The notes: generated by a model not told the origin, from the sequence alone. Positions 8,317 through 16,622 are shown, numbered from the stretch's first letter. The stretch is DNA of 64,000 nucleotides from Streptomyces sclerotialus (GCF_040907265.1 NZ_JBFOHP010000002.1:7998001-8062000), one strand, 5' to 3'. Made by a program: numbers and translations.

Positions 8317-8819
8317 ATGCGAGTAGGAACGTTTCGAGGCGATCGCAAGCCGCCGCTGGACGAGCGCACCGGCTCTCGTCGGTGGACGCCGGAGACCGTT
8401 CGGCGGCGAGTGGGCTACCACGGTCCTGAGCCGGAGACGGTGCAGGAGAAGGTCGACGCGGTCCACGACCTGGTCGCCGACGAGCAGGTGGCCACGCTGG
8501 TGGCCACGGACCTGCTGCGTCGGCCGGACGTGGCCTTCCAGGCGATGACGGACGACACCGCCCGCCATCAGGTCAACCACGCTCAGGTCGGGCAGGCCCG
8601 GGAGCCCTCTGAGCGCGAGTCGCCTATCGCGCCGGCGGTCAAGCACTTCGGGCACGTGATGGGGCCTTGGGCTTGGTCGGTACCTGCCAGCGGTTCGTGG
8701 CCGCGTCCGGCCGGATCGTGCCCAGCCTGCGGGACCGCCGACTCTCAGATGATGAACGGGCTACCGTTCACAAGAACCTCGACCAGGTCAGGGCGACGTT
8801 CTCTGAACTGAACTTCTGA
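8317..8819 (+). pseudogene. DUF6192-type gene, truncated and frameshifted
   Basis: The frame gives PPLDERTGSRRWTPETVRRR, then EKVDAVHDLVADEQVATLVA, LLRRPDVAFQAM and DDTARHQVNHAQV, which I recognise as the middle of the Streptomyces DUF6192 family. The frame is lost near 8650-8658 and resumes one frame over as LGLVGTCQRFVAASGRIVPS and RDRRLSDDERATVHKN, ending at TGA 8817-8819. The N-terminal half of the family is missing. The protein family has no established function that I know. Its 3' end abuts a second, inverted copy. Confidence 0.75.
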
Positions 8820-9198
8820 CCGCGCAGCCGCGGAACCAGACGGCAGGCGCCGGCGACGAAGTCCTGGCAGATGCCGATCACGCCGGTGAACTCGATCGAG
8901 CGGCGGAACCCGCGGACGATGGTGGCCGGGTCATCGAGCAGGCCCTCCTCTTCTGGGTTGCCGAAGTCGTCCTCGTCGTCCTCGTCGTCCTCGTCGTCCT
9001 CGTCGTCCTCGTTGTTCTCGTCGTCCTCGACGAGCTCGGCCTGGCCGAACTGAGCTTCGTTGACCATCTCCCGGGCCTGCGGGGCGCGCATCGCCTTGGA
9101 CGCCACCTCGGGCCGGCGCAGGAAGTCGCAGGTCACCTGGGCCGCGACCGTCTCGTCCTGGGCCAGGTCGTGGATGGCCACCACCTTCTCCCGCGCGG
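8820..9198 (-). pseudogene. Second DUF6192-type remnant, inverted, with acidic insertion
   Basis: On the minus strand the frame encodes REKVVAIHDLAQDETVAAQV, CDFLRRPEVASKAM, an Asp/Glu-rich tract, then IEFTGVIGICQDFVAGACRL and VPRLRGQ. These align with the plus-strand copy (GLVGTCQRFVAASGRIVPS). After LRGQ the reading continues only as antisense of the other copy to a chance stop at 8768, so the native C terminus is lost at the junction near 8819/8820. The N terminus is also lost: upstream sequence is in another frame (EFRDQTVGGVASLRLFTEEV). The two copies are joined tail to tail. Confidence 0.7.
8967..9028. repeat. Tandem repeat of gtcctc/gtc units encoding an Asp/Glu tract
   Basis: Roughly seven repeats of a 9-base unit (cgtcctcgt), encoding EDDEDDEDD on the minus strand within the inverted DUF6192 remnant. 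The other DUF6192 copy has no such tract, so it is a local expansion. Confidence 0.9.
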
Positions 9199-9474
9199 GT
9201 GGTGTGGAAGGACAGGGCGACCTCTTCGGTGAAGAGCCGTAGCGAGGCCACGCCTCCCACCGTCTGGTCACGGAACTCACCCTCAGCACGGACCGGCGCC
9301 TTGCCGACGGAAGGAGGCGTCCGGCCTCTACAAAGCGCCAGGCTCCGCCTCACCTCCCATGACCACCAGAGCCGACCGGAAGCTCCCACGTACGGGCCCG
9401 AACCATCCCACCGCATTCGAACACGCCCCGCACTGACCCATCAGTGACCGGACTTGCCCACCCGTCACACATAG

Positions 9475-10074
9475 TCACTGATCAGGGGTTATGACACAGG
9501 CGCTCAGCAGAGTGAGTTGGTGTCGGACGGCGGCGGTGGTCCGACGCTCGTCGTCGGTGGCGAGCAGGTCGAGCAGAGCGCCGCGGAGTACCGCCAGCGC
9601 CAGGGTGCGGCGGGTACTGCCGGCCGCGCTGTCCCTCTCGGGCTGCGGCTGACAGGCGGCCAGGACGTCGAGCCAGTCGTCAACGGTCGAGCGGGCGAAG
9701 CCGGCCCACGCGCCGCCGGGCTCGACGAGTGAGCGAGCGTACGCCTCGGCCCACAGCCGCAGCAGCGGGCGATGCTCGTCGGCAGCGAGCCACGTCCAGA
9801 CCTGCTCGACCGCCGGAACCAGGCCGATGGGCCGGTCGGCCTCCCTGAGGCGGTCCAGGATCGCCAGCTCATCGGTGCGGGCACGCGCCAGCAGCGCCCG
9901 CACCAGTCCGTCCTTGTTGCCGAACAGGAACATCAGTACCCGCGGGCTGGAGCCGATGGCCGTGGCCAGCGGACGCAGCGACAGGTCGGCAAGGCCGTGG
10001 TCGAGTGCGTACCGGTACGCGGCCTCCAGCAGCTCGACCTGCCGTGCGGACGGGACTGTCGCTTCCTGGGGCAT
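9475..10074 (-). CDS. TetR family transcriptional regulator
   Basis: A 199-residue TetR repressor. The N-terminal helix-turn-helix covers about residues 10-60 (LLEAAYRYALDHGLADLSLR, then IGSSPRVLMFLFGNKDGLVR), with a divergent all-helical ligand domain after it. It is divergent from the GNAT gene at 10143 with only 68 bases between them; a palindrome in that gap is a likely operator for both genes. The ligand is unknown. Confidence 0.88.
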   Translation of the reverse strand: MPQEATVPSARQVELLEAAYRYALDHGLADLSLRPLATAIGSSPRVLMFLFGNKDGLVRALLARARTDELAILDRLREADRPIGLVPAVEQVWTWLAADEHRPLLRLWAEAYARSLVEPGGAWAGFARSTVDDWLDVLAACQPQPERDSAAGSTRRTLALAVLRGALLDLLATDDERRTTAAVRHQLTLLSACVITPDQ

Positions 10075-10094
10075 GGAGCTAGCCTAACGGTACT

Positions 10095-10116
10095 GAAACA
10101 CTTGTGTCAGTGTTTC
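10095..10116. promoter_or_regulatory. TetR operator candidate GAAACAC-N8-GTGTTTC
   Basis: A perfect 7-bp inverted repeat with an 8-base spacer between the divergent TetR and GNAT starts. Size and position fit a TetR dimer site controlling both promoters. Confidence 0.65.
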
Positions 10117-10142
10117 TGGACCAGCATCGCGGGGAGGTAACC

Positions 10143-10670
10143 GTGACCCAGCACGAACCCCGGCGGCAGGTGACCGTGCGCCGCGCCGACCGCCCCGGTG
10201 ACCTGGGCTGGGTGGTGATGGCCCACGGTGAGGTGTACGACCGGCAGTACGGCTGGAACACCGACTTCGAGGCCCTCGTGGCCGAGATCGTGGCCGACTA
10301 CGCCACCAAACACGACCCGGCCAGGGAAGCGGCCTGGATCGCCGAGGTCGACGGCGAGCGCGTGGGCTGCATCTTCCTGGTGACGGCCGGCGACGAGGCG
10401 AGAGTGGCCAAGCTGCGCATTCTGCTCGTCACCCCGGCCGGCCGAGGCCTTGGTCTCGGCACTCGCCTCGTCGAGGAGTGCCTGACCTTCGCACGCCGGG
10501 CCGGCTACCGGCAGGTGACGTTGTGGACCAACGACGTGCTGACGTCTGCGCGCAAGATCTACCAGAGCTTCGGTTTCACCCTCGCCGACGAGCAGCCCCA
10601 TCACAGTTTCGGTCATGATCTCATCGGACAGAACTGGACGCTTGACCTTGTCGAGCAGGATCAGGGATGA
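10143..10670 (+). CDS. GNAT N-acetyltransferase
   Basis: The GTG at 10143 follows GGGGAGGTAACC, so it is preferred to the upstream frame start at 10104. The roughly 175-residue product has the GNAT acetyl-CoA loop (VTPAGRGLGLGTRLVEEC), the preceding strand ARVAKLRILLV and the C-terminal SARKIYQSFGFTL. The N-terminal MarR-like HTH that some relatives carry is absent. It probably acetylates a small amine or drug. The TetR divergent arrangement suggests induction by a ligand (inference). Confidence 0.85.
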   Translation: MTQHEPRRQVTVRRADRPGDLGWVVMAHGEVYDRQYGWNTDFEALVAEIVADYATKHDPAREAAWIAEVDGERVGCIFLVTAGDEARVAKLRILLVTPAGRGLGLGTRLVEECLTFARRAGYRQVTLWTNDVLTSARKIYQSFGFTLADEQPHHSFGHDLIGQNWTLDLVEQDQG

Positions 10671-10680
10671 GCGGTCGGCC

Positions 10681-10780
10681 AGTCAGTTCTGTCAGTCCTG
10701 TCAGTTCTGTCAGATCTGCAGATCTGTATCTGTGAGATCTGTCAGGCCTATCGGACCTGTCGACCTGTCGGACCTGTCGC
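10681..10780. repeat. Degenerate ctgtcag/gtcgga repeats
   Basis: About 100 bases of short imperfect repeats (gtcagttct, gtcagtcct, gatctgt, gacctgtcg) between the GNAT gene and the convergent membrane-protein gene. No terminator-like perfect hairpin was seen apart from local gcagatctgc. Confidence 0.75.
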
Positions 10781-10785
10781 GGCCT

Positions 10786-11139
10786 TCAGGCCTTCGGCTT
10801 CGAGCCGCCGCGGCCCTGGCGCAGGGCGCGGGCGCACCAACCGATGAGCACGGCGTTCACCACCGCACCGAGACCGACGGCGAGGAACACCATGGCGATG
10901 TGGTCCGGCAGCGCGAGCAGGATGAGGCTGACCGGTGCGGTGGCGATGAGCGGTACGACGCCGGCGAAGGACGCGTCGGGGTTGTCGCCGTAACTCACCA
11001 CGACGGCCCAGATGAGCAGTACCGCACATACGGCGAGGTAGACGCGGGCGAGAGTGCTGCTGAGCGCACCGTGCACCGTGCGAAGGACGGGGTGGGTGGA
11101 TGCGGACTTGGGGTTGTTCATATTCGTGTCCATGTTCAT
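10786..11139 (-). CDS. Small membrane protein, SCO4225-like
   Basis: A 117-residue protein with three or four hydrophobic segments (VYLAVCAVLLIWAVVVSYG; FAGVVPLIATAPVSLILLAL; MVFLAVGLGAVVNAVLIGW) and a basic C-terminal tail. It resembles a Streptomyces family of short membrane proteins annotated after SCO4225; function unknown. The start MNMDTNMNN offers several ATGs. It stands alone between repeat-rich gaps. Confidence 0.65.
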   Translation of the reverse strand: MNMDTNMNNPKSASTHPVLRTVHGALSSTLARVYLAVCAVLLIWAVVVSYGDNPDASFAGVVPLIATAPVSLILLALPDHIAMVFLAVGLGAVVNAVLIGWCARALRQGRGGSKPKA

Positions 11140-11219
11140 GAATTCACTGTCCTGACGAATGTCGGTTGATCTGCTCGGGTCGTTGGGTCGTTGGGTCGTC
11201 GGGGCGTTGGGTGGATCAG

Positions 11220-11295
11220 GTGGACGTCTCCGGTGGAGTCACGTGGACGTCTCCGGTGGAGTCACGTGGACGTCTCCGGTGGAGTCACGTGGACG
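11220..11295. repeat. 23-bp tandem repeat crossing the response-regulator stop codon
   Basis: Three perfect 23-bp units (gtggacgtctccggtggagt + cac) at 11220, 11243 and 11266 plus a partial fourth. The repeat supplies the last codons and stop of the response regulator (HVTPPETST), so the C terminus has been set by repeat expansion. A further degenerate gggtcgttgg repeat precedes it at about 11176-11215. Confidence 0.95.
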
Positions 11296-11945
11296 AGGCC
11301 CAAGTCGTACGCGAGGATCGTCGCCTGTACCCGGTCGCGTACCTCCAGCTTGCGCAACAGCGCGTTCACATGGGATTTGACGGTGCCGACGGTGATGTCG
11401 AGGTCGGCGGCGATCTCGGCGTTGTTCAGGCCCGATGCGATCAGGGTGAGGACGGAGCGCTCCCGTGCGGTCAGTTGGTCCAGGACCGCGGCGGCGTTCC
11501 CGGCCCGCGGGCCGGTGGGCCGGCCGGCGGCGTAATGGCCGATGAGCCGACGGGTGGCGGAGGGGGCGAGGACGCTCTCCCCAGCGGCCACCACCCGGAT
11601 GCCGTGCAGCAGTTCGGCTGCCTGCACGTCCTTGAGCAGGAACCCTGACGCACCGGCGCGCAACGCGTCGAAGACGTAGGCGTCGAGGTCGAACGTGGTC
11701 AGTACGAGAACCCGAGGAGGGCTGTCGCGTCCGGTGAGAATCCGGGTGGCGGTGATGCCGTCGAGTCCCGGCATCCGTACGTCCATGACGATCACGTCCG
11801 GTGCGAGCTGTTCGGCAAGGCTCACCGCGGCCGCGCCATCGCCGGCCTCTCCGACGACCGTCATGTCCGGCTCGGCGTCGATGACGGCGGCGAACCCCGC
11901 CCGGACGACCGCCTGGTCGTCGACTACCAACACGGTGAGGGACAT
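11262..11945 (-). CDS. Two-component response regulator, NarL/LuxR family
   Basis: A 227-residue regulator. The receiver domain (1-120) has Asp9/Asp10, phospho-acceptor Asp55 (VIVMDVRMPG), the Thr switch (VLVLTTFD) and Lys in FLLKDV. The LuxR-type HTH is at about 150-210 (LTARERSVLTLIASGLNNAE, VGTVKSHVNALLRKL). The ATG at 11945 follows AGGAGAAGTCCCC and is chosen over an open frame reaching 12353. It lies 56 bases after the sensor kinase gene and is evidently its partner. The last nine residues come from the 23-bp repeat. Confidence 0.92.
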   Translation of the reverse strand: MSLTVLVVDDQAVVRAGFAAVIDAEPDMTVVGEAGDGAAAVSLAEQLAPDVIVMDVRMPGLDGITATRILTGRDSPPRVLVLTTFDLDAYVFDALRAGASGFLLKDVQAAELLHGIRVVAAGESVLAPSATRRLIGHYAAGRPTGPRAGNAAAVLDQLTARERSVLTLIASGLNNAEIAADLDITVGTVKSHVNALLRKLEVRDRVQATILAYDLGLVHVTPPETST

Positions 11946-12001
11946 GGGGACTTCTCCTGGTGTTGCGGCGGGTACGGGCGTAGGTGTGCAGGGGCGGCAG
12001 G

Positions 12002-14557
12002 TCAGAGGCACGGACGCGGGGGAGGGGTGGGGCCGAGGGGCGCGGGGAGAGACAGGGGCAGACGCAACACGACCGTGCCCGGCTGCCCGGTGGCCAAGGT
12101 GCCGCCAAGGGCGGCGGCCCGCGTCACCAGGCGCCGGCGTGCCGCGAGACGGGTGGCTTGGGAAACTCCGGTCGCGGTGAGGGTCAGTACGTGGTCCGTG
12201 GCGTCGATGACAAGCACGGTGGGCTGGTCGTTGCCGCCCGTCTCCAGCACGGTCTCGGCGGCACGGTACGCGGCGATGTCCACCTCCGTCGGCAGCCGCT
12301 GCGGCACCCGGTCCGTGAGCCGCACCTCCACCTGGCGGCCGGTGGCCCGCCACTGGCCGACCAGCAGGTCAAGGGCCTGGAGCGTGGGCTGCGGCCGGAG
12401 CTCGGCGGCCTGCTCTCCGTGCCGTACCGTTTCGAGCAGAGCCCGCATCGCGGCCAAGGCGTCGCGCGCCCGTTCCGCCGTCTGCGCGAGCCGGCCCGCT
12501 TCTGCCTCCTCGACCACTTCGGCGGTGCGTGCCAGCACGGTGGTCTCCAGCCCGACGGTGATACGGCGACGCTCGGCCCATGCGTCCCGTACCGCCTCCT
12601 CCGTCCACGCTGCGACAAGACCCTCATGCGTGTCCAGGGCAGCTCGCCGCCTCTTCTCGTACCAGGTGCCGACAGCCCAGGCGGCCATGGCCGACAGCGC
12701 CGCCCCGGCGGCCACCCAGGTGGGCAAGGCGACACCACGAGTGAGTACGGCGATGAGCAGCGCGGCCGCGTGTACGGCGGCGGCCACCACCGGCACGGCC
12801 CACCGCTGCATGCCGCTGCCCACGCCGGCGGCGAGGGCGAAACTCGGTGTGCCGGCCGCCACCATGGCGAGGCCCACGCATGTGGCGAGCATGCTCAGCG
12901 CCGGTGGCAGGACGACCGGCCCCGCGTACCCGCTCACGGCCATCGCCGCAGGCCAGAGCCCGGCGAGGACCAGCAGCACGCTCAGTGCCGACCACGGGGC
13001 CCGGCGGAGGCACAGCAGCATCACCGCCTGCGCCGCTGCGAGCAGCGCGAAGAGCGCGCCCGCGGAGACACCGGGGCCGGTGGGTGTCGTACTCTCCCGG
13101 ATGACGAGGAACGGCAGCAGCGGCTGAAAGCACAGTCCTACGGCCGCGACGAACTGTGCGAGGCGGTACGTCCGCGACACGAACGGTGCCGCCGACGCCC
13201 CGCTCCGCGTCGGCAGGACCGCACGCACCTCCCACCCGCCATCCGGCGTCGGGCCGCTGGTCAGCGTGCCGCCCAGCTCCCGCGCCCGGCTGCGCAGGAA
13301 GTTCTGGCCGCGCCCGCCGCCGAGGCCCTGACCGCGCGGTGGCGTGCCGGTGGTGCCGGCGGACGCGTCCGGCGCTGCGTTGCGCACCACGATTTCGGTG
13401 TGGGCGTCGTCGTAGGTGCATCGCACGGCGGTGGGCGCACCGGAGGCGTGGCGGACCACGTTGGTCAGCGCTTCGCGGACGATGCCGTAAACGGCGTCAC
13501 CGACCGAGCTGTCGAGGACCGAGCTGTCGAGGACCGAGCTGTTGAGGACGGAGCTGTTGAGGACGGAGCTGTTGAGAACCGAGCTGTCGAGCGGATCCCG
13601 ATGTACCGGCCGTTTCCGCTGTTCCGGCCGGGCCTGTTCCTCCGGCTGGGCCTGTTGCTCCGGCCAGGCCTGTTGTTCCAGCTGGGCCTGTTGTTCCAGT
13701 TCGCCTCCGTTCGGCGTGCCCGTTCCGTCCCGTGGGGACTGGATGTCGAAAGTTACCGGTTGGCCGAGGGCGCGGAAGCCGGCCACGAGTTCCCGGAGCC
13801 GTTCTTCCGGCGCCGGAAGGTCGTCAGCGGAGGGCGCCGGGGACCTGACCGCGCTCAGTGCCCTGGTCACCTCGCGGCCGGTCTCGGCGGCGAACCGCAC
13901 CGCCTCGTCGGCCAGCTCGGGACGGCGATCGCGCAGACCGAGCGCCGCCTCCGCCGTCACGACCACCGCCGTGAGGTGATGGGCGCTGACGTCGTGCAAC
14001 TCCCTCTCCATACGCTGCCGTTCAGCCGCCGGGAGCCGGTGCCGGTCGGTCTCCGCCCGGCGCAGACGCCGCTCGGCGGCTCGTCGGGAGGCCCGTACTC
14101 GGCGCAGGTACAGTCCCGTACCGGTGGCAGCCGCGTAGAGAAGAGTGGTGAGGACGAGGTCGAGACCCTGGCCGCCGCCGAGTCCGTGCAGGGTGAGGCC
14201 GTGCACGAGCTGCCAGACGGCGAGCGTTGCCACGCACAGCAATCCGGTGGTCGTGTCCCTCTCGGCGGCCACCGAGAACAGCGCCAACGTGACCCCCGCC
14301 GTACCGAGTACGGCCACCGCGCCCGCGGGCAGCGGCTCCGCGCCGACCGCGCAGGCGGCGGTGACCAGGATGAGGACCGGCACGGGGTGGGTACGGCGGG
14401 CCGTGAGCACGACGGTCACCAGGCCTGCCACCAAGGCGGCGGCGAGCAGTTCCGCAGCGGTCGGCGTGGCACCGAGCACCAGTGCAGTCCCGGGCCACAC
14501 CGCGACCTGGGCACCGAGCAGCAGGACCGGGAACAACCGGTCGTCAGTTCGTTCCAT
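12002..14557 (-). CDS. Double-length sensor histidine kinase (two kinase halves fused)
   Basis: At 851 residues this is about twice a normal NarL-type kinase. Half one has N-terminal membrane helices (about 10-150), a HisKA_3 helix with phospho-acceptor His188 (MERELHDVSAHHLTAV) and an HATPase region with EALTNVVRHA and a C-terminal G-rich segment. Half two (from about 450) repeats the plan: membrane helices, a cytoplasmic helix (AERRRITVGLETTVLARTAE) in the HisKA_3 position but lacking the E-H-D histidine, and a weak ATPase-like end. The second half is thus probably a regulatory pseudokinase. Half one is interrupted by two low-complexity inserts (EQQAQL- and SSVLN-type repeats). It is transcribed with the response regulator. 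Confidence 0.85.
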   Translation of the reverse strand: MERTDDRLFPVLLLGAQVAVWPGTALVLGATPTAAELLAAALVAGLVTVVLTARRTHPVPVLILVTAACAVGAEPLPAGAVAVLGTAGVTLALFSVAAERDTTTGLLCVATLAVWQLVHGLTLHGLGGGQGLDLVLTTLLYAAATGTGLYLRRVRASRRAAERRLRRAETDRHRLPAAERQRMERELHDVSAHHLTAVVVTAEAALGLRDRRPELADEAVRFAAETGREVTRALSAVRSPAPSADDLPAPEERLRELVAGFRALGQPVTFDIQSPRDGTGTPNGGELEQQAQLEQQAWPEQQAQPEEQARPEQRKRPVHRDPLDSSVLNSSVLNSSVLNSSVLDSSVLDSSVGDAVYGIVREALTNVVRHASGAPTAVRCTYDDAHTEIVVRNAAPDASAGTTGTPPRGQGLGGGRGQNFLRSRARELGGTLTSGPTPDGGWEVRAVLPTRSGASAAPFVSRTYRLAQFVAAVGLCFQPLLPFLVIRESTTPTGPGVSAGALFALLAAAQAVMLLCLRRAPWSALSVLLVLAGLWPAAMAVSGYAGPVVLPPALSMLATCVGLAMVAAGTPSFALAAGVGSGMQRWAVPVVAAAVHAAALLIAVLTRGVALPTWVAAGAALSAMAAWAVGTWYEKRRRAALDTHEGLVAAWTEEAVRDAWAERRRITVGLETTVLARTAEVVEEAEAGRLAQTAERARDALAAMRALLETVRHGEQAAELRPQPTLQALDLLVGQWRATGRQVEVRLTDRVPQRLPTEVDIAAYRAAETVLETGGNDQPTVLVIDATDHVLTLTATGVSQATRLAARRRLVTRAAALGGTLATGQPGTVVLRLPLSLPAPLGPTPPPRPCL
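13503..13591. repeat. 15-bp coding tandem repeat (SSVLN/SSVLD units)
   Basis: Six units of accgagctgtcgagg and variants encode five-residue SSVLN or SSVLD repeats between the kinase helix and ATPase parts of the sensor kinase. Confidence 0.93.
13624..13695. repeat. 18-bp coding tandem repeat (EQQAQP-type units)
   Basis: Four 18-bp units (ccggccgggcctgttcct and variants) encode Gln/Glu-rich hexapeptides in the same linker of the sensor kinase. Confidence 0.93.
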
Positions 14558-14644
14558 GATGGATCCAGGCTATGGTCACGCCCGGACCCCGGACATCAGG
14601 CCACAGGGCGATCACCGTCTCTAACCAGAGATGGAGAAGCCCCG

Positions 14645-14755
14645 CCCAACGCCCACCCCCACTCACCCGCCCACACTCACCCCACTCACCCGCCCACACT
14701 CACCCACTCACACTCACCACACTCACCCGCCCCCCCTCATTCACTCACTCACCGA
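14645..14755 (+). repeat. cactcaccc / cacccgccc degenerate repeat
   Basis: About 110 bases of C/A-rich tandem repeats, nearly free of G, just upstream of the GNAT gene. One frame is open as a Pro/Thr/His string, but I treat this as untranslated leader because a better gene start follows at 14769. Confidence 0.9.
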
Positions 14756-14768
14756 CGACAATGGACCG

Positions 14769-15275
14769 ATGCGAATCCGAGCAGCCCACATCGACGAACT
14801 GCCGCTCCTCCAAGACATCGAGCGAGCCGCTGGGCGGTGCTTCCGTGACATCGGTATGCCGGAGATCGCCGATGACCAGCCGCTCCCGCTCGACGAACTC
14901 GCTCGGTACGAGAGAGCAGGGCTGGCGTGGGTCGCCACCGATGAGACCGGTACTCCGGTGGCCTATCTCATCGCCGAACACGTCGACGGCAACCTTCACG
15001 TCGAGCAGGTCTCGGTGCACCCGGACAGCGCGCGCCGCGGCATCGGCCGCTCACTGCTCGACCATCTCGGCAGTCACGCTGTGGCCGGCGGAGTGCCTGC
15101 CCTGACCCTCACCACCTTCACCCACGTACCGTGGAACGCGCCCTACTACACGCGCTGCGGCTTCCACCCCCTCGACGACAGCAGGATCGGCCCCGGCCTG
15201 CGGGAGATCCGGCGACGGGAAGCCGCCCACGGACTGGACCGCTGGCCCCGTGTCTGCATGCGCAGGGACCTCTGA
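14769..15275 (+). CDS. GNAT N-acetyltransferase
   Basis: A 168-residue acetyltransferase starting MRIRAAHIDELPLLQDIERA. The acetyl-CoA motif is VEQVSVHPDSARRGIGRSLL (about 78-97), followed by NAPYYTRCGFHPL. The ATG at 14769 is chosen because the family domain begins there; the upstream open frame is repeat sequence. No strong RBS is visible before it (caccgacgacaatggaccg), so expression may be low or leaderless. The substrate is unknown. Confidence 0.85.
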   Translation: MRIRAAHIDELPLLQDIERAAGRCFRDIGMPEIADDQPLPLDELARYERAGLAWVATDETGTPVAYLIAEHVDGNLHVEQVSVHPDSARRGIGRSLLDHLGSHAVAGGVPALTLTTFTHVPWNAPYYTRCGFHPLDDSRIGPGLREIRRREAAHGLDRWPRVCMRRDL

Positions 15276-15343
15276 CGCGTCTGGCTGGCAGCCGTACCTC
15301 ACCGGCCCGTCACCAGCTGGCGTCGCCGTGGGATGTTGACCGG

Positions 15344-15976
15344 TTACGGAGACGAACGCAGGTCCAGGATCATGTCGAGTGACGGAGAGCCGTCAGCCCC
15401 GCTGAAGCAGCCGACCGGCTGGAAGCCGTTCTTCTCGTAGTAGCGAATGGCGCGGGGGTTATGGGTGAGGACGCCGCCCCAGAGGATGATCCTCGTCCTG
15501 CCGAGCAGCTGCGCGACCTCCGTGATGAGCGGGAGGAGGAGCGTTCCGACGCCCCTGTCCTGGTAGTCGTCGGCCAGAGTGGGGCCGAAGCGGCAGTCGG
15601 TCCGCTCGGTGAGGCGGATGCCCGCTTTCCGATAACGCGCGATGTCTGCCGCAGTGAGCGCGAGGCTGAATTCCAGCAGGCCGACGATCCTGCCGGCAGG
15701 CGCGTACGCACCTTTGAGGGCCGGTACTTCCTCGAGTACCAACCTGAGTTTGTCGTAGCGCGCGATCGCGTCGCACAGTTCCCGGGCCGCCGCGAGGTCG
15801 TACCCGTCGAACGTGCTGAGCCGCCGCGTTTCGGGAGACAACGCCGTGAGGAAGGCCGCCAGCCGCTCCGCGTCGGCACACGTGAGGGGCCGGAAGACGA
15901 GCACGCGGCCACCAGGCGGCTTCAGACGGCGCGTCAGAATCACTGGGTCTTCGGCAATCTCCGTCAGGCTGAGCAC
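15344..15976 (-). CDS. GNAT N-acetyltransferase
   Basis: A 210-residue member resembling the acetyltransferase modules of acyl-CoA synthetase/GNAT proteins: VLVFRPLTCADAERLAAFLT near the N terminus, the acetyl-CoA loop in LADDYQDRGVGTLLLPLITE and THNPRAIRYYEKNGFQPVG near the C terminus. It stands alone, convergent with the GNAT gene at 14769. The target is unknown; protein lysine acetylation is a possibility for this subgroup. Confidence 0.85.
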   Translation of the reverse strand: MLSLTEIAEDPVILTRRLKPPGGRVLVFRPLTCADAERLAAFLTALSPETRRLSTFDGYDLAAARELCDAIARYDKLRLVLEEVPALKGAYAPAGRIVGLLEFSLALTAADIARYRKAGIRLTERTDCRFGPTLADDYQDRGVGTLLLPLITEVAQLLGRTRIILWGGVLTHNPRAIRYYEKNGFQPVGCFSGADGSPSLDMILDLRSSP

Positions 15977-16023
15977 GCGTGAGCCCTCACACCAGACCCC
16001 ACCTCACCACCCCCTTCATCCGG

Positions 16024-16440
16024 CTATGAATCGAGGACGGCGGCGACGGCTTCGATCTCGACGAGCTGGTCGTCGTAGCCGAGGACGGTGACACCCATCA
16101 ACGTGCTGGGTACGTCGTGTTCACCGAAGGCGTCGCGGACCACTTCCCACGCGCTGACCAGGTCTTCCTGCCGGGAGGACGCGACGAGGACCCGGGTGCT
16201 GATGACGTCGTACATCGACGCGCCGGCCGCGGCGAGGGCGGTCTGCATGTTCTCGACGGCCTTCGCGGCTTGGCCCGCATAGTCTCCGATCGCCGCTGTC
16301 GAACCGTCCTCGTTCAGCGGGCATGCGCCGGCAAGAAAGATGAGCCGCGAACCGGCGGGGGCGGTGGCCGCGTAGGCATACTCGGCGACATCGGACAGGG
16401 AGTCGGAGCGGATCAAGGTGATGGCACGGCCCGTGGTCAT
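16024..16440 (-). CDS. RidA family protein
   Basis: A 138-residue RidA/YjgF-like protein. The ATG at 16440 follows GGAGGAGACCG; an in-frame ATG at 16476 lacks an RBS. Family features: RLIFLAGACPLNEDG, GDYAGQAAKAVENMQTALAA and the closing region MGVTVLGYDDQLVEIEAVAA. RidA proteins hydrolyse reactive enamine/imine intermediates; the conserved Arg of true imine deaminases (usually R105 in an R-x-x-V stretch) is not clearly present, so it may belong to a divergent subgroup. It acts in the cytoplasm. Confidence 0.85.
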   Translation of the reverse strand: MTTGRAITLIRSDSLSDVAEYAYAATAPAGSRLIFLAGACPLNEDGSTAAIGDYAGQAAKAVENMQTALAAAGASMYDVISTRVLVASSRQEDLVSAWEVVRDAFGEHDVPSTLMGVTVLGYDDQLVEIEAVAAVLDS

Positions 16441-16525
16441 TCGGTCTCCTCCGGTCGGTTGGTCGGTCAGGTACAACCAAGCGCAGTCATCCTGCCAAGG
16501 ACGCTCCGGCCCCGCTTCTTCTTTT

Positions 16526-16575
16526 CCGGCGGTGACTTCCTAGGCGGTGACTTCCTCGGCGGCGACTTCTTCGGC
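16526..16575. repeat. 15-bp tandem repeat ggcggtgacttcctc
   Basis: Three to four imperfect 15-bp units between the RidA gene and the EamA remnant. On the minus strand they would encode a Lys/Pro/Ser pattern, but no gene there is supported. Confidence 0.85.
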
Positions 16576-16622
16576 GGGATTTCTTTGGCGGCGACCGGCG
16601 CGTGCAGGCGCATCCCCACGGT

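Noticed and set aside
7887..8655. Minus-strand frames between the TDO-like gene and the DUF6192 remnant
   Set aside because: No domain, poor codon bias and no RBS; part is antisense of the DUF6192 remnant.
14631..14768. N-terminal Pro/Thr/His extension of the GNAT protein
   Set aside because: It is translated tandem repeat sequence; the GNAT domain begins at the ATG at 14769.
12002..14848. Very long plus-strand open frames opposite the sensor kinase
   Set aside because: Shadow frames of a high-GC gene: Arg/Gly/His-rich composition and no domain. The minus strand encodes clear kinase motifs.
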